64,000 nt of DNA from Macrosoma leucophasiata (GCA_036365455.1 JAWQUS010000027.1:20758501-20822500), one strand, 5' to 3'; shown: positions 10,108 to 20,560, counted from the first letter of the stretch. Notes: generated by a model from the letters alone, not told the origin. A program made the numbers and translations.

Positions 10108-10829
10108 ATTATTCGTACCACAACAAAATTTCAAATTTCCGTCTTCTATACATGGTAGTGTTAATATTGTTACGTATTGTATATTCTCTGATGATAGATA
10201 CACTCCGAAGCTTGACTATATTTTACTAACAACTGCTAATTTCTTTTTTTAATCATATAGTATTTTACTGTGAACTGAATATGTTATTTAGCTAGATACA
10301 GAAATAAACAACCACAACTATCTACTGTCAACAAAGGCCAAAGTTAAATACTTTAGTAATCTTGATGAAATAAATAAAACTCGTAGTCGAATACATAAAT
10401 AAAGTGGGTCTGAATAGTTTTAAATACAGTCGTCAAAACCACTGGAACTGCAACGCGACACAGACAAACTTTGTTTTCCCGGGGAAGATAAATCTTCGTT
10501 TTGCACACAATTATTCTCATTCTAAACGACAAGGCTTATGTTTCAGTGTCCGAAGTGCTGGCAGTCTGGGATGGGCTTTATTTTGTTTAACTACACCAGA
10601 TAGGTTGGGCTAAGTCTAATGCTTTTAGCTGATGTCCGACGGAGGAGTAGGTACCTAAATAAAGATGGAATGGTAATGTAAGCGTGGCAAGCGCGCCGTA
10701 ACTATGTATGAACAAACACAGTTCGGTCGAACCATGCGTTCGCCGCTCGTAGTGTCGTGTAGACTGTTTCGAACGACACATCTCTTGGTAAAAATACCGT
10801 GTAGTGCCAATTTTAACATGTAATATAAA
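10108..10829. other. Unannotated stretch upstream of a candidate exon
   Basis: No repeat recurring elsewhere in the window. The last 200 bases are less AT-rich than their surroundings, which would fit a promoter or 5' UTR but proves nothing. Confidence 0.4.
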
Positions 10830-10874
10830 ATGTCAGACCTTAAGTATAAAGCGAGGAGGTATATCTTTCCATCG
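10830..10874 (+). CDS. Candidate first coding exon (15 codons) ending at a GTAAGT donor
   Basis: An ATG at 10830 opens 15 codons (MSDLKYKARRYIFPS) that run without a stop into a perfect splice donor GTAAGT at 10875-10880, phase 0. The upstream context AATATAAAATG is A-rich, common for insect start sites. The peptide is basic and I do not recognise it. No matching downstream exon was found in the window, so it may be chance. It is the only stretch here that looks like a host coding start. Confidence 0.2.
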
Positions 10875-10880
10875 GTAAGT

Positions 10881-11474
10881 CACAAATAACATTTATTATT
10901 ATAATTAATAAAATACTTAATTATAATATTTGTAAAAAACATAAAAATATACAAAGGAATATGAATATTCGAACTTAAAATGCATTATTTAAACGTTACT
11001 GCTAGCAAATATATTGCTCCTTAAGCACTCGCTCTATTAATGCTATTCCTGTCTCCGCTTGCAATGTACAGCATGTAGAGCGTCCGCTACACTTCGACTA
11101 CTGGCGTACGAGCTCCTTGTGAGTATATTATTGTGTGCGTGCGTGTGCTTATTGTCTACGGGCGTTGTTTTAGTGTGCAAACTTACGCAAACGAATAGCT
11201 GCCCAGAGGATTTATGTGTGGGTGATTGTCGAGATGGTGTTGCATTTGTGTAAGAAATTGCACGGTGGGAGAAAAGCGGCGACACTGGTTCTAATACTAA
11301 ATTGTAGCAAAGGCCTTTCCATCTTTATTTATCTATTCCGTGAAACCACTTTACGAAAAATTCATATAAACCATGTAAAAACTCCTGACCAAAATAGGCC
11401 TCATCAAACCTTAAGAAATATTTTTTTACCTCAGAAAAAAAAATTGTAGAAGTTGTCTTAGGATGTGGTATGGA
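10881..11474. other. Unannotated stretch, locally GC-richer (11030-11290)
   Basis: The 11.03-11.29 kb part has balanced composition and short frames on both strands, but no domain or splice pattern I would defend. Confidence 0.4.
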
Positions 11475-11540
11475 CGGGTGGTAGAGTTCCACTGCAGGAG
11501 CTCGAGGGCGTAGGTACCACGACATTACCTAATCTATCGA
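11475..11540 (+). mobile_element. SINE-A head fragment
   Basis: Keeps GGTGGTAGAGTTCC...GGAGCTCGAGGGCGTAGG and ACATTACCTAAT, then stops. Poly(A) end missing. Confidence 0.6.
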
Positions 11541-11900
11541 GGTCAGTCATCTAAGTCAAAATTCTGCCACTTTTTGGCATATAACAAGTGCGTGTCGGTC
11601 CACGCTCAGTGTAGGGTTCCGTAGTTGTAAATACATTTGGTCGACTATTACTCGCAAACTTGTAACGCCAACTTAAGTGTGATAGTTTTCCTTTTAATTT
11701 TGTTATATATAGCTACTATTTCCATAGCATTTAAATTTCTAACAACAACACAACCGTTTAGATGGTAGATGGGGGGGGGGACACTTGAGTCTAACGAAAA
11801 TTGGCACTTTAATTCGTCCAACAGAACGGTTATGTTCAAACACGACATAATACCTTAAAGTTTATCTGACAAGTTATAAGAAACCGTAAATAAAACAACT

Positions 11901-11939
11901 AACATTCTAAGATTAACAAAAAGTTAATCTTAGAATGTT
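11901..11939. repeat. Perfect 17-bp hairpin
   Basis: Arms 11901-11917 and 11923-11939 are exact reverse complements (left arm AACATTCTAAGATTAAC) with a five-A loop. Confidence 0.85.
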
Positions 11940-12116
11940 TTTTACGAGTGAACCTTATTTGCATACAAATAAATCAGGGAGCAGTGGCAATCGCTTTCCA
12001 TCAACGTGCCTTTTAAGCTCGTTCGCTATTTAAATACACCGTCCCCGTGCCAGCTAACCCATTAAATATTCTTATTTACCATCCGATAATGGGTATTTAA
12101 CTCCATTAAGAAATAA

Positions 12117-12145
12117 GAATTCTGTTGCATACGGCAACAGAATTC
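12117..12145. repeat. Perfect 12-bp hairpin
   Basis: GAATTCTGTTGC (12117-12128) and GCAACAGAATTC (12134-12145) flank a five-base loop. Confidence 0.8.
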
Positions 12146-12174
12146 TGTTTTGATACTTTATTATTTGCATCTTA

Positions 12175-12304
12175 TGGTGAGATTCACAGACCGCACAACG
12201 ACTTTACTTTGAGCAAAGTATGCTTAGAACTGTCAGAAATGTATGGGTTTTGACAGTTCGAAGCGTACTTTACTCGAAAGTAAAGTCGCCCTTCGTGTTC
12301 ACCT
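12175..12304. mobile_element. Foldback MITE flanked by TTA, older copy
   Basis: Begins TGGTGAGATTCACAGACCGC and ends as its decayed inverse; subterminal parts (CGACTTTACTTTGAGCAAAG / CTTTACTCGAAAGTAAAGTCG) are clearly inverted. TTA lies at both ends. A near-perfect relative sits at 20890-21027. The 3-bp TTA duplication is typical of PIF/Harbinger-type elements. Confidence 0.7.
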
Positions 12305-12318
12305 TTAGTGAAGAAAGG

Positions 12319-12530
12319 TTTTTTTTATGTAACGAAGGTGCTAAATAAGTTAAGTTATGATTGTAGCCTATCAGAAGAACCAGAGAAAGAAAGAAACATT
12401 TGTTTCGACACACAGCGAGACACATAAAACAGACATGAATATTTGTCTCACGGCTGCCAAAAAGGTGTCAATTGCAATTGCGTTGCCACCTCTGAGACCT
12501 AAGTTGCTATGTCTCTGTGATTGTTACAGG
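12319..12530 (-). mobile_element. SINE-A, diverged copy with internal substitution
   Basis: T-run then TATGTAACGAAGGTG, and later GCGTTGCCACCTCTGAGACC and TGTCTCTGTGAT in family order. The middle has been replaced by unrelated A/G-rich sequence. Confidence 0.5.
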
Positions 12531-12615
12531 TTAAGATCCCACTGCAGAATCATTTCGTTCATCCAGATATGCTGCAAACCTAATTTTTATGCATATTTAA
12601 AATCTAGAGAATATA

Positions 12616-12645
12616 ATAGGTTAGGCAAAAAGTCTTTTCGCATTA
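12616..12645 (+). repeat. Left terminal inverted repeat of mariner
   Basis: AGGTTAGGCAAAAAG then TCTTTTCGCATT matches the inverse of the right end at about 23 of 27 positions by eye. A TA dinucleotide precedes it. Confidence 0.75.
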
Positions 12646-12799
12646 TAGTATGTATGAACTTGTAATAAAATCTCTTTGGCTGTAGTATTTGTATCTGGCT
12701 GGTTTTGGTTGGTCATTGAAAGTTAAAATTTTAAAGAACATAATTCCAAATTCAAATTAGGCAATTGTGTGATTTTCATTTGTTTTTCGTACTGTCAAT

Positions 12800-13732
12800 A
12801 TGAGTGAATCTAATGAAGAAATTCGATACATTTTAAAATTTTACTAAAAAAAGGTAAAAATGAAACGCAAGCCGTGAAAAAAATTTGCGATGTTTATGGA
12901 CCTAGTGCAGTGTCGGTGAGAGTAGCACAAATTTGGTTTAAGCGTTTTAATCCGGAAATTTTTAATGTCAAAGATGCACCTCGCTCTGGTCGCCCTATTA
13001 CGGATAAAATGGATGCCATTTTTGAAAAAGTGGAGCAAGATCGACATATCAGTAGTTACGACGTATCCGAAGAACTGAGAATTGATCACAAAACAGTTTT
13101 GGCGCATTTCAAAAAAGCTGGGTACAAAAAAAAGCTCGATATTTGGGTACCTCACGAGCTCACTGAAAGAAACCTAATGAACCGTGTACGAAGAAGCTGA
13201 TAAATGGTGATGAAAAGTGGATCACGTACGACAAGAACGTGCGAAAAAGGTCGTGGTCAAAGGCCGGTCAGGTTTCACAGACTGTGGCGAAACCCGGGTT
13301 AACTCGCAATATTCATTATGAGCTATTACCACCAGGCAGGACTATCGATTCTGAACTCTACTGCGAACAACTGATGAGATTAAAGCAAGAAGTTGAGAGA
13401 AAGCGGCCGGAATTGATCAACAGAAGGGGTGTGGTGTTTCATCATGATAACGCTAGACCTCACACATCTATAGCCAATCAGCAAAAATTAAGAGAGTTTG
13501 GCTGGGAGGTGTTAATGCATCCGCCGTATAGTCCTGACCTTCAGATTTCCACCTGTTTCAGTCTCTTCAGAATTCTTTATGCAATGTTAGGTTAACATCA
13601 CGAGAGGACTGCCAAATCCACTTGTCGCAGTATTTTGATGAGAGGTCCCAAAATTTTTATAGCAATGGGAACATGTCCCTACATACAAGATGGCAAAAAG
13701 TTATCGAACAAAATGGTACATATATACTTTAG
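12800..13732 (+). pseudogene. mariner transposase, inactivated
   Basis: A mariner (Tc1/mariner, DD34D type) transposase would cut and paste the element at TA sites. The reading starts at the ATG of 12800, breaks at a TAA after about 15 codons because of a small indel, and continues at 12874-13200 with the DNA-binding region (APRSGRP, WVPHEL). About 15 codons are then missing, followed by GDEKWITYD (first catalytic Asp), a second deletion after AKPGLT, HHDNARPHTS (second Asp) and PPYSPDL (third Asp). A last frameshift precedes the C-terminus, readable to 13732. At least two frameshifts and two deletions make it non-functional. Confidence 0.9.
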
Positions 13733-13779
13733 TTAAATTTAAATAAACTATATTAAAAAATGTTTTGAAGTATCTTAAA

Positions 13780-13809
13780 AAATGCGAAGAAACTTTTTCC
13801 CCAACCTTA
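13780..13809 (+). repeat. Right terminal inverted repeat of mariner
   Basis: Reads AATGCGAAGAAAC...CCCCAACCTTA, the inverse of the left end, followed by TA. The whole element spans about 12616-13809, near the usual mariner length of about 1.3 kb minus its deletions. Confidence 0.75.
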
Positions 13810-14130
13810 TATCCACTACGTTGATTATCAAAATTTTCCCGCAAGTATTTTCATCTTTAACAGCCAGCAACTCCTATTTGCGGCCGATTTCATTTGATTT
13901 CCATATATCGTAATAACGAGAAAAAAAATAGCTTCAATTTTATATATATATAATACCTACATGTACGTAATGGACGTAAAAAGTTATCAGGGTAGACGAA
14001 AATATGTATAGGTAAAGCCAGGTGCAACTTTGGCTCTAATCACCGTTTGGTAGCCTTTAATGTGTGATCTTCTTGTACCTCCTATCTCCGATAGTCTGTA
14101 GATATCTAAAGATTGCAATATTCTATAAGA

Positions 14131-14295
14131 GGCCCTGTAATTTCCGGCACAGAGGCATAAAACCTTAGGCCTCAGGAGTGGTAACGCATCTGCATTTCGA
14201 CCTTGGTCTTTGTGTGGGTGTCTATAGGCTGCAATCATCACTTAACATGCATGTGAACTGCATGTTTGTTTGGCCAAGTAATTTACATAAAAAAA
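14131..14295 (+). mobile_element. SINE-A, 5'-truncated copy with poly(A)
   Basis: Starts inside the family at GGCCCTGTAATTTCCGG and runs to TTACATAAAAAAA. Confidence 0.8.
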
Positions 14296-14544
14296 GTCAT
14301 ACATAAATCTATAAGAGAGGCCTATTGCTTACCTGTTTGGTATTTTACAGAAAGAAATGTAATATTTCCATAAAAACGTTACCAAAATACGAAATGCATT
14401 TCAAAGCAAACATTGAAACGCTATTAACGTCCTCAAAGTTTTCACTAAAGAAGCGTTGACTTTTATAACGTCGCCCATTAAAATACCGCGTCCACCTGTT
14501 TTGCGGTTTGTTTGAGCACGCTTATAATGTTTCGTTGGAAATAA

Positions 14545-14642
14545 ATTCAGGTTTTTTTAAGGTTGCTTTTCTCTAAAGAGAAAAACTAAAAAGATTTTCC
14601 TTTTCTGTCTATTTCATTACTATTCCATCACCAATAATGTAC
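14545..14642 (+). repeat. Direct repeat, copy 1 (partner 15038-15136)
   Basis: TTCAGGTT..., GGTTGCTTTT.TCTAAAGAG, ATTTC.CCATCACCAATAATGTA shared with the downstream copy. No coding content. Confidence 0.7.
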
Positions 14643-14974
14643 TGTTAAGAACTGAACTAGCACTAACAGCACTTCATTCCACGGTGACGACCACAATTCA
14701 ACTGAACCCCTCTTACCATTGACAAGCCCATTTATACCATTCACAAGCTCCTTTCTACCCTCAATTACTTGACTTCGTAAACAACATTCGAGTCGTTATC
14801 TTTACAATAGCTAGCAGATGTGATTCAAAATGTAAACAACCTAATTCCAATTAGGTTGTTTTGGCATAAACACCACCTGCTTTTGGACAAACATCACCTG
14901 ATTTAGCACAAACACCACCTGTTTCACCTTAAATGATGCCTACTATATTTTAGGCACTAACATTACCTATACAT

Positions 14975-15187
14975 GTGTGTAAAGACAGCTTTTCTCACAA
15001 CACGTAGAGGAAGGTATCGAGCTTGAAACTAGTATTAAATTCAGGTTATTTTAAAGGTTGCTTTTGTCTAAAGAGAATAACGAAAAAGATTCCCCATTTC
15101 TATCTATTTCATCACCATTCTATCACCAATAATGTATGCGTGTAAAGACTTCTCACAACACGTAGAGGAAGGTATCAAGCTTGAATT
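14975..15187 (+). repeat. Short compound direct repeat block
   Basis: The block GTGTAAAGAC...TCTCACAACACGTAGAGG...GCTTGAA occurs at 14975-15028 and again at 15138-15187, on either side of copy 2 (15038-15136) of the repeat at 14545-14642. It looks like local duplication, not a mobile element. Confidence 0.65.
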
Positions 15188-15766
15188 AATATAAAATAGT
15201 CACACTAGTGTTAACACACTTTTTGTCGACGGGTCGTTACGACCCGCCTTAGTAGCGGAGAATACATTGCAAGTGCAGTTCAGTTGACTACTGAATAATG
15301 GCAGTCAGACCATTCCAATAGGGTAAATGGAAAAACGCGCAGCGTCTCGCGATATGTTTGCCACTACTGCCAATCCACTTGTCAAGCGTGGCGATTATGG
15401 GAAATTCTCCCTTAGGGCGGCCACACAAAACTGCGATGCGATGCGAGGCGACGCCGGATCGCAGGCGATGCAATTCGCAGATATTTGCGATGCGATGCAA
15501 ATTCGCAGTGATGTAACCCGTCAGCTCACGAGAAAAATATAACAATTGATTTCAATTGGTCGTATATCGGATTATTGTAGTACCTATTGGTATCACCAGT
15601 CCAAAACCGATCCGACTGTCGAATTTTTCTTTTCTATTTTATTCCATCGCCTTGCGGTGGCGGTGTGCGGCGGTGTATAACTAGTATTGTTGGCAATAGA
15701 TATAGTTACCCCAAGGCGATGCTTTAAAATGTTAAAGAGTACCTAATTCGACAGTCTCGTGTCGAC
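15188..15766. other. Unannotated stretch with GCGATGCGATGC repeats
   Basis: Includes a small palindrome CGGGTCGTTACGACCCG near 15230 and a segment rich in TGCGATGCGATGC at 15432-15515. A TAGTTGACTG...CCTATTGGAATGG motif is shared in part with 51.02 kb. No domain recognised. Confidence 0.4.
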
Positions 15767-15825
15767 TTCGGTAGCTCAGTAAATAGAGCGACTGAGCCCG
15801 AAGTAAAATTTTTCTTATCATTCTT
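15767..15825 (+). repeat. Cassette-E remnant with internal deletion
   Basis: GACTTCGGTAGCTCAG...TAGAGCG is followed at once by CCCGAAGT and TTTTTCTT, so the anticodon and T arms are deleted. Confidence 0.55.
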
Positions 15826-15925
15826 GTATGTATCTTCACGCCAGGTCCCTTACGGGATAGGCAGAGAGTGTAGAGCGCCAGATATCCCGGTCCTGACATA
15901 CCTCTCGTGCCTCATAGTTATTATC
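15826..15925 (-). mobile_element. LINE-C 3' tail
   Basis: The plus strand reads GTATGTATCTTCACGCCAGG...GGCAGAGAGTGTAGAGCG, the inverse of the LINE-C end. 5'-truncated, as usual for LINEs. Confidence 0.7.
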
Positions 15926-16297
15926 ATTCTTTCTTTATCATATTTCACCTTCATATGTTATTGCGAAAGAGCCAATTAAATAAAACTAATTATTTAGTAT
16001 CTCCAAGTGTGAGCTAACGAGACTGCGAACCTAGAAACAGAAATTAATTAAAATACACATAGAAATTGTTAAGTTTCCATAAATCCTTCGAAAACAGCTA
16101 TTACATAATTACCTACCTTCAATTATTTGAACAACGCCGAGATTAACTTGAAGACAAAATTGTACCTGAAACAAGACAAATACTTAATTAATTCAAGATG
16201 CCATGTATAAATTAATTCAAACACAAAGGAAACTACTGCTATGCCGTATTCGATCTGCTATGCTATATTTCGATCCCCGGTTTGCGGAGACTGCAAT

Positions 16298-16435
16298 TGG
16301 AATTTTTCTTTTTTTCGTAAGTTTCCCAGCGCCACCCTCGAAGATTGGTAACGTGCCCGGAGATGTCAATTCGCCCGTCACCTGTCACATGTGACAAACA
16401 AGTTATTGACGAACCTTGGGAGCTTGCATGTATGC
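16298..16435 (+). mobile_element. SINE-B, old internal fragment
   Basis: GGAATTTTTC, GTAAGTTTCCCAGCGCC, GTGCCCGGAGATGTCAA and CACCTGTCACATG in family order with many changes. No head or tail. Confidence 0.5.
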
Positions 16436-16610
16436 TAAGTAAGCTTAAATTGACCATATATTTCCAATCATTCAAACGTGATGCTGGCAGTTATGCCTCC
16501 TAGCGGTTGCCAATAAAAAAAAAAAAAAGCTTAAATTGTACCGACCATCAAACACAACTACGCGTAATTTAAAAATCCAGCTATACTCCCAAAGATCTGT
16601 GGTATTCATC

Positions 16611-17930
16611 CGATCGCTATCGTCTTCCACATCTGTGCCGTATCGTCTGTATAATTTATTAGTTTGGCATGATGTAAGTAATGGCAGTTTAATGCAGTTT
16701 GTCGGCAAACAACGAAACAACGCGGCGGCGAGCGGAGCGCAACCGCCAACAAGCCGCGCACAACTGCATTATACGTTGCTTCGGAATTGTTACGAAAAGT
16801 AATTGCAGGCAGGCGCTCACACCATTTCAAGCATATATTTCTTCAAAAGTAGAAACAAAGATATAACTTGGATCATTTTATGGTTTGAATGAAAGTTAGT
16901 TAATTTGACACATAACGGAAATTGGAATACCGACAGAACTAGGTACGTGCAATATAAGAATCTACGAGTAACTACACGCCCAAACATCTTAGGTAACTGA
17001 TCGCCATCGTCTTCCCCATCTGTGCCGTATCGTCAATATAATTTATAAGTTTGGCATGATGTACCTAAGTAATGGCAGTTTAATGCAATTTGGCGGCAAA
17101 CAACGCGGCGGCGAGCGGAGCGCAACCGCCAACAAGCCGCGCACAACAACTGCATTATACGTTGCTTCGGAATTGTAGCGACATTTACGAAAAGTAATTG
17201 TAGGCAGGCACTCACACCATTTCAAGCACATATTTCTTCACAAGTAGAAACAAAGATATATCTTGGATTGATTATTTTATGGTTTTAATGAAAGTTAGTT
17301 AATTTGAAACAACGGAAATTGGAAAACCAACAGAACTAGGTACGTGCAATATAAGAATCTAACTACACGCCCAAACATAATGTATTAGTTTGGCATGATG
17401 TAAGTAATGTCAGTTTAATGCAATTTGGCGGCAAACAACGCGGCGGCGAACGGAGCGCGACCGCTAACAAGCCGCGTACAACTGTATTTGGTATACACGT
17501 TGCTTCGGAATTGTACCGACATTTGCGAAAAGTAATTGTAGGCAGGCACTTACATCATTTCAAGGCTATTATATATATATTTCTTCAAAGGATGACAAAA
17601 AAGTATATAATGGATAACTTAAAGGTTCGAATTAAAGTTAATTGATTTGGCACATAAGTTAGAAAAACCAATAGAACTATATATATACATATCATTTAAG
17701 AATCTTACTACACTCTAAAACATTTAAAGTAACCTATCGCAATCGTCTTCCCCATCTGTGCCGAATCATCAATATAATTTAGTAGTTTGGCATGATGTAA
17801 GTAATGGCAATTTAATGCAATTTGGCGGCAAACAACGCGGCGGTGAGCGGAGCGCAACCGCCAACAAGCCGAGTACAACTGCATTATACCTGTTGCTTCA
17901 GAATTAGAAGTACCGAAATTTGCGAACAGC
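16611..17930 (+). repeat. Tandem array, about 3.5 units of roughly 390 bp
   Basis: TTTGGCATGATG recurs at 16663, 17050, 17389 and 17786 (spacings near 387, 340, 397). Each unit carries GGCGGCAAACAACGCGGCGG..., AACCGCCAACAAGCCG, CATTATACGTTGCTTCGG and AGGCAGGC.CTCACA. Unit 3 lacks its first ~50 bp; unit 4 is cut by a LINE-C insertion. Short frames within the units follow the repeat and show no coding signature. Confidence 0.85.
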
Positions 17931-17938
17931 ATTTTCAT

Positions 17939-18134
17939 CAAGACTGACCTACCATGACCAAATAGGTCGAGTTCTGTCTGATGGTGGGGTCAAGTCTAAG
18001 GAATCGGCGTGCATGTATGAAGAGAATTATGAAGGTAGACAAGGCACGAGAGGTATGTCAGTACCGGAATATCTGGCGCTCTACACTCTCTCCCTCCCCG
18101 TTAGAGATCTGGCGTGAAGATACATACATAGGTA
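17939..18134 (+). mobile_element. LINE-C 3' end with target duplication
   Basis: Carries the last ~60 codons of the LINE-C frame with one frameshift, ending TCTGGCGTGAAGATACATAC. CATTTTCAT flanks it at 17930-17938 and 18135-18143. It landed in the last unit of the tandem array. Confidence 0.75.
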
Positions 18135-18375
18135 CATTTTCATAACTCCCAGCCTATTTCCACGAAGGAAGACATACGTAATAATATATTATGCATTCAC
18201 GTCTCTCAATTGACATCACATTCAACACGTTACTTACAGGTCATTGGTTGAGAATTTGAGAGCAAAAGTGATAGTGACCCAGTGATAGTGACCCAGTGAT
18301 AGCCAGCCAGTGACGTAAAGGCATTACTTTTTTGTGTCATGACGGAAGAAAAGCATGCGTTTGACGTGGATGGTA

Positions 18376-18556
18376 AGTACAGTCTTTAAACATCTACACA
18401 AAATCCAGCGGTGAAACTGCAGATGGGTTACCACCTCTTAAGGCTCTGTAATTTCCGGTACAGAGGCATAGCACCTTAGGCCACAGGAGTGGTAACGCAT
18501 CTGCATTTTGACGTTGGTCTTTGTGTGGGTGTCTATAAGCTGCAGTCGTCAATTAA
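18376..18556. mobile_element. SINE-A rearranged: minus piece joined to plus piece
   Basis: 18376-18443 matches SINE-A in minus orientation (AAACATCTACACAAAA...GGTTACCACCTC) and 18444-18556 matches it in plus orientation (CTCTGTAATTTCCGG...TGTCTATAAGCTGCAGTC). The join is head-to-head inside the element. Confidence 0.65.
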
Positions 18557-18568
18557 CTCTCTACAATC

Positions 18569-18888
18569 TACTGGTGGTAGAGCTCCAGTGACGGAGCTCG
18601 CGGGCGTAGGCACCACCGCATTACCTGATTTACTTGCCGCTAAATGGTAGTGTTCAGCACTATCGTGTTTCGGTCAGGTGGTAATGTACGGCCCTGTAAT
18701 TTCCGACACAGAGGCGTGTTATGCCTCTGTGTCGGAAATTACAGGGCCTTAGGCTTCAGGAGTGGTAACGCATTTGCATTTTGACCTTGGTCTTTGTGTG
18801 GGTGTCTATAGGCTGCAGTCATTACTTAACATCAATGTAAACTGCATGCTTGATTGCCACTTCGATTACATTAAAAAAAAAAAAAAAA
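18569..18888 (+). mobile_element. SINE-A, full-length copy with internal perfect hairpin
   Basis: Begins TACTGGTGGTAGAGCTCC and ends with a long A-run at 18873-18888. An extra inverted segment at 18690-18748 gives a perfect 26-bp stem with a 7-base loop; consensus CATAACACC is replaced by the inverse of the preceding 26 bases. Confidence 0.85.
18690..18748. repeat. Perfect 26-bp hairpin in SINE-A
   Basis: Arms 18690-18715 and 18723-18748 (starting GGCCCTGTAATTTCCGACAC) with loop GTGTTAT. Other SINE-A copies here lack the second arm. Confidence 0.9.
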
Positions 18889-18889
18889 T

Positions 18890-19052
18890 TAATGTGATCT
18901 GCATGCTTGTTTGCCACTTTGTTTTGCCTCGGTGATAGTAATTACGGGACCATACATTACAATCTAAGTGGAACTCGAAAGTGGAAAGTGCTAAATACTA
19001 TCATTTGGGGGCAATAGATTAGGTAATGTGGAAGTGCCTACATACTCGACCT
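18890..19052 (-). mobile_element. SINE-A, diverged piece
   Basis: A short plus-oriented end piece (GCATGCTTGTTTGCCACTT) adjoins a diverged minus-oriented part (GTAATTACGGGACCATACATT..., TTAGGTAATGTGG). Confidence 0.5.
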
Positions 19053-19106
19053 TCGATTCTTGAGGACTATAGACAAACTAATATTTATATTGATATTTAT
19101 AGCTAA

Positions 19107-19362
19107 CTAGCTGACCCGGCAAACTTCGTATTGCCTCACAATGAAATAATGAGTCAAAGGTTAGATAGATACGGACTATTTGTATGGAAAAATGAAATTG
19201 TGGTTTTTACTATTTCCTTTCAATTTATTCATTTTTTCTTACCTTTCAAACCTTCCCTGGACTTGCAAAAATCATTCAAAACCAAAATTAGCCAAATCGG
19301 TCCAGCCATTCACGCGTGATGCCGTGACCAAGGAAAACGGATTGCATTTTTATATATATAGA
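19107..19362 (-). mobile_element. Helitron-like non-autonomous element
   Basis: On the minus strand it starts TCTATATATATAAAAATG after an A and ends GGGTCAGCTAG before a T, matching the A|TC...CTAG|T rule for Helitron insertion. It carries the phrase ATCGGTCCAGCC (plus strand). No Rep/helicase frame. Confidence 0.5.
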
Positions 19363-19597
19363 TTAGAATGCCTGATGATGCCTTGACTTCCTCAGCAGTC
19401 TACCGTTACACTAGAACCCCGGCTACCACATGGGTTTCCGCGAGAAACAATGATGTCACACATGTCTATCGTTCGTAAAAAATGTGTGAGCTAACATAAT
19501 CAGAGCACTTTATCATTACGATTCCCCAGACATTCAGTAATTCGGCAATAAAATCCGGAGTATAATAAACCTTGCAGTGGAAGCTTAAGAATTATAT

Positions 19598-19697
19598 ATG
19601 GGTCGTAAAAAAGAAGGGCTGTCATCGCATGTCTCCGGTACACGCGACGGTACTCTGTTTAATATCTGGTTACAATCGACGTAATGCAATTGTTTGC
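19598..19697 (+). repeat. Direct repeat, copy 1 (partner 20606-20703)
   Basis: GTCGTAAAAAAGAAGG, CACGCGACGGTACTCT and TTTAATATCTG...ATGCAATT are shared with the copy 1 kb downstream. Identity unknown. Confidence 0.65.
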
Positions 19698-19778
19698 GAC
19701 AAATGCAAGTTAGTGACCAATCAAGGTAAGTTATGGTGAAATTAAAATATTACGATTAAATTTTTGCTGCACTGTCCG

Positions 19779-19979
19779 TCTATAAAATTATAAAGAGGTA
19801 AAGTTTGCAAGTGTTTGTTTGTTTGTAGGGGCCAATCTCCGTAAATACTGAATCGATTATGAAAATTCTTTCACAAGCAGAAATGTACACTTATTCAGGA
19901 AAGCTATACTCTATATTTTATTATGATAGTCGTAATGTAGGTAACATTGCACCCGTGCGAAGCCGGGGCGGGCCGCTAG
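19779..19979 (+). mobile_element. Helitron-like non-autonomous element
   Basis: Starts TCTATAAAATTATAAAGAGG and ends GGCGGGCCGCTAG followed by T. The GC-rich 3' end is typical of the other copies (27.3 kb). Confidence 0.45.
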
Positions 19980-20023
19980 TATGATATAAAAGCGTGAATT
20001 TTTCACTGTTAGGAAAGCGGCAA

Positions 20024-20100
20024 ACAAGCATATAGTTTACATTAATCGAAGTGAGTACTGTAGGCAATAAACATCTGTATAAAAACCAGATATTTCCTTG
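20024..20100 (-). mobile_element. SINE-A, old fragment
   Basis: GCGGCAAACAAGCATATAGTT..., ACATTAATCGAAGTGAGTAC and AAACATCTGTATAAA follow the family order with heavy divergence. Confidence 0.4.
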
Positions 20101-20159
20101 TAGAGTACTCAATACCTTAATTTAACATCAAGTACCATCACATCAGTAACAACTCAATC

Positions 20160-20560
20160 TTTTTTTTTAAGCAGGGAAACCCTCCTGGGCACCTGCCGTC
20201 TAGAGGAACAGACGGCGGGTAGTTTGAGACTCGTACTCACTTAAACCCCGAGTTAAACCCCGAGGTGTTCCGACTCGTCCGCCATAAGTGGCCCACGGGA
20301 ACGCTTACGCACACCTCCCCGACCCCGCCGGCGGCTGCTCGTTTCCGAGCCCTTCGAGGTTTGAGCCCATTGGCTCCAACCGACAATAGTGACGTGCGGA
20401 ACACGTGCACGCCACCTCGGGATCTCTCTCCATTCGGGCGACGGACATCTCCTAGTCCGACGCCCGGAGGTTCCAACACCAGCCGTCCCAAGACGCCCGG
20501 GTGGAGGGGCTCAGGCACGCAGGTGACGCATAACACGCCATGTTTCAGCACAAATACCAC
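20160..20560 (-). pseudogene. 3' end of a poly(A)-tailed LINE (Jockey/R1-like), GC-rich
   Basis: Read on the minus strand, a frame at 20560-20237 with the basic segment GLKPRRARKRAAAGG ends in a stop and is followed by CCGCCGTCTG...AGACGGCAGG, a stem-loop, and an A-run (T-run 20160-20168 on plus). Its GC content is well above the surroundings. I associate this C-terminus and UTR with common lepidopteran poly(A) LINEs from memory; no catalytic domain is present. It is a 5'-truncated fragment. Confidence 0.55.

Noticed and set aside
12800..13732. Active mariner transposase
   Set aside because: At least two frameshifts and two internal deletions interrupt the frame.
16611..17930. CRISPR array
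   Set aside because: Repeat units are ~390 bp, not short repeats with spacers, and the genome is eukaryotic.
16472..17941. Repeated short frames suggesting a tandem gene family
   Set aside because: They follow the tandem array units, exist on both strands, and differ by frameshifts between units.
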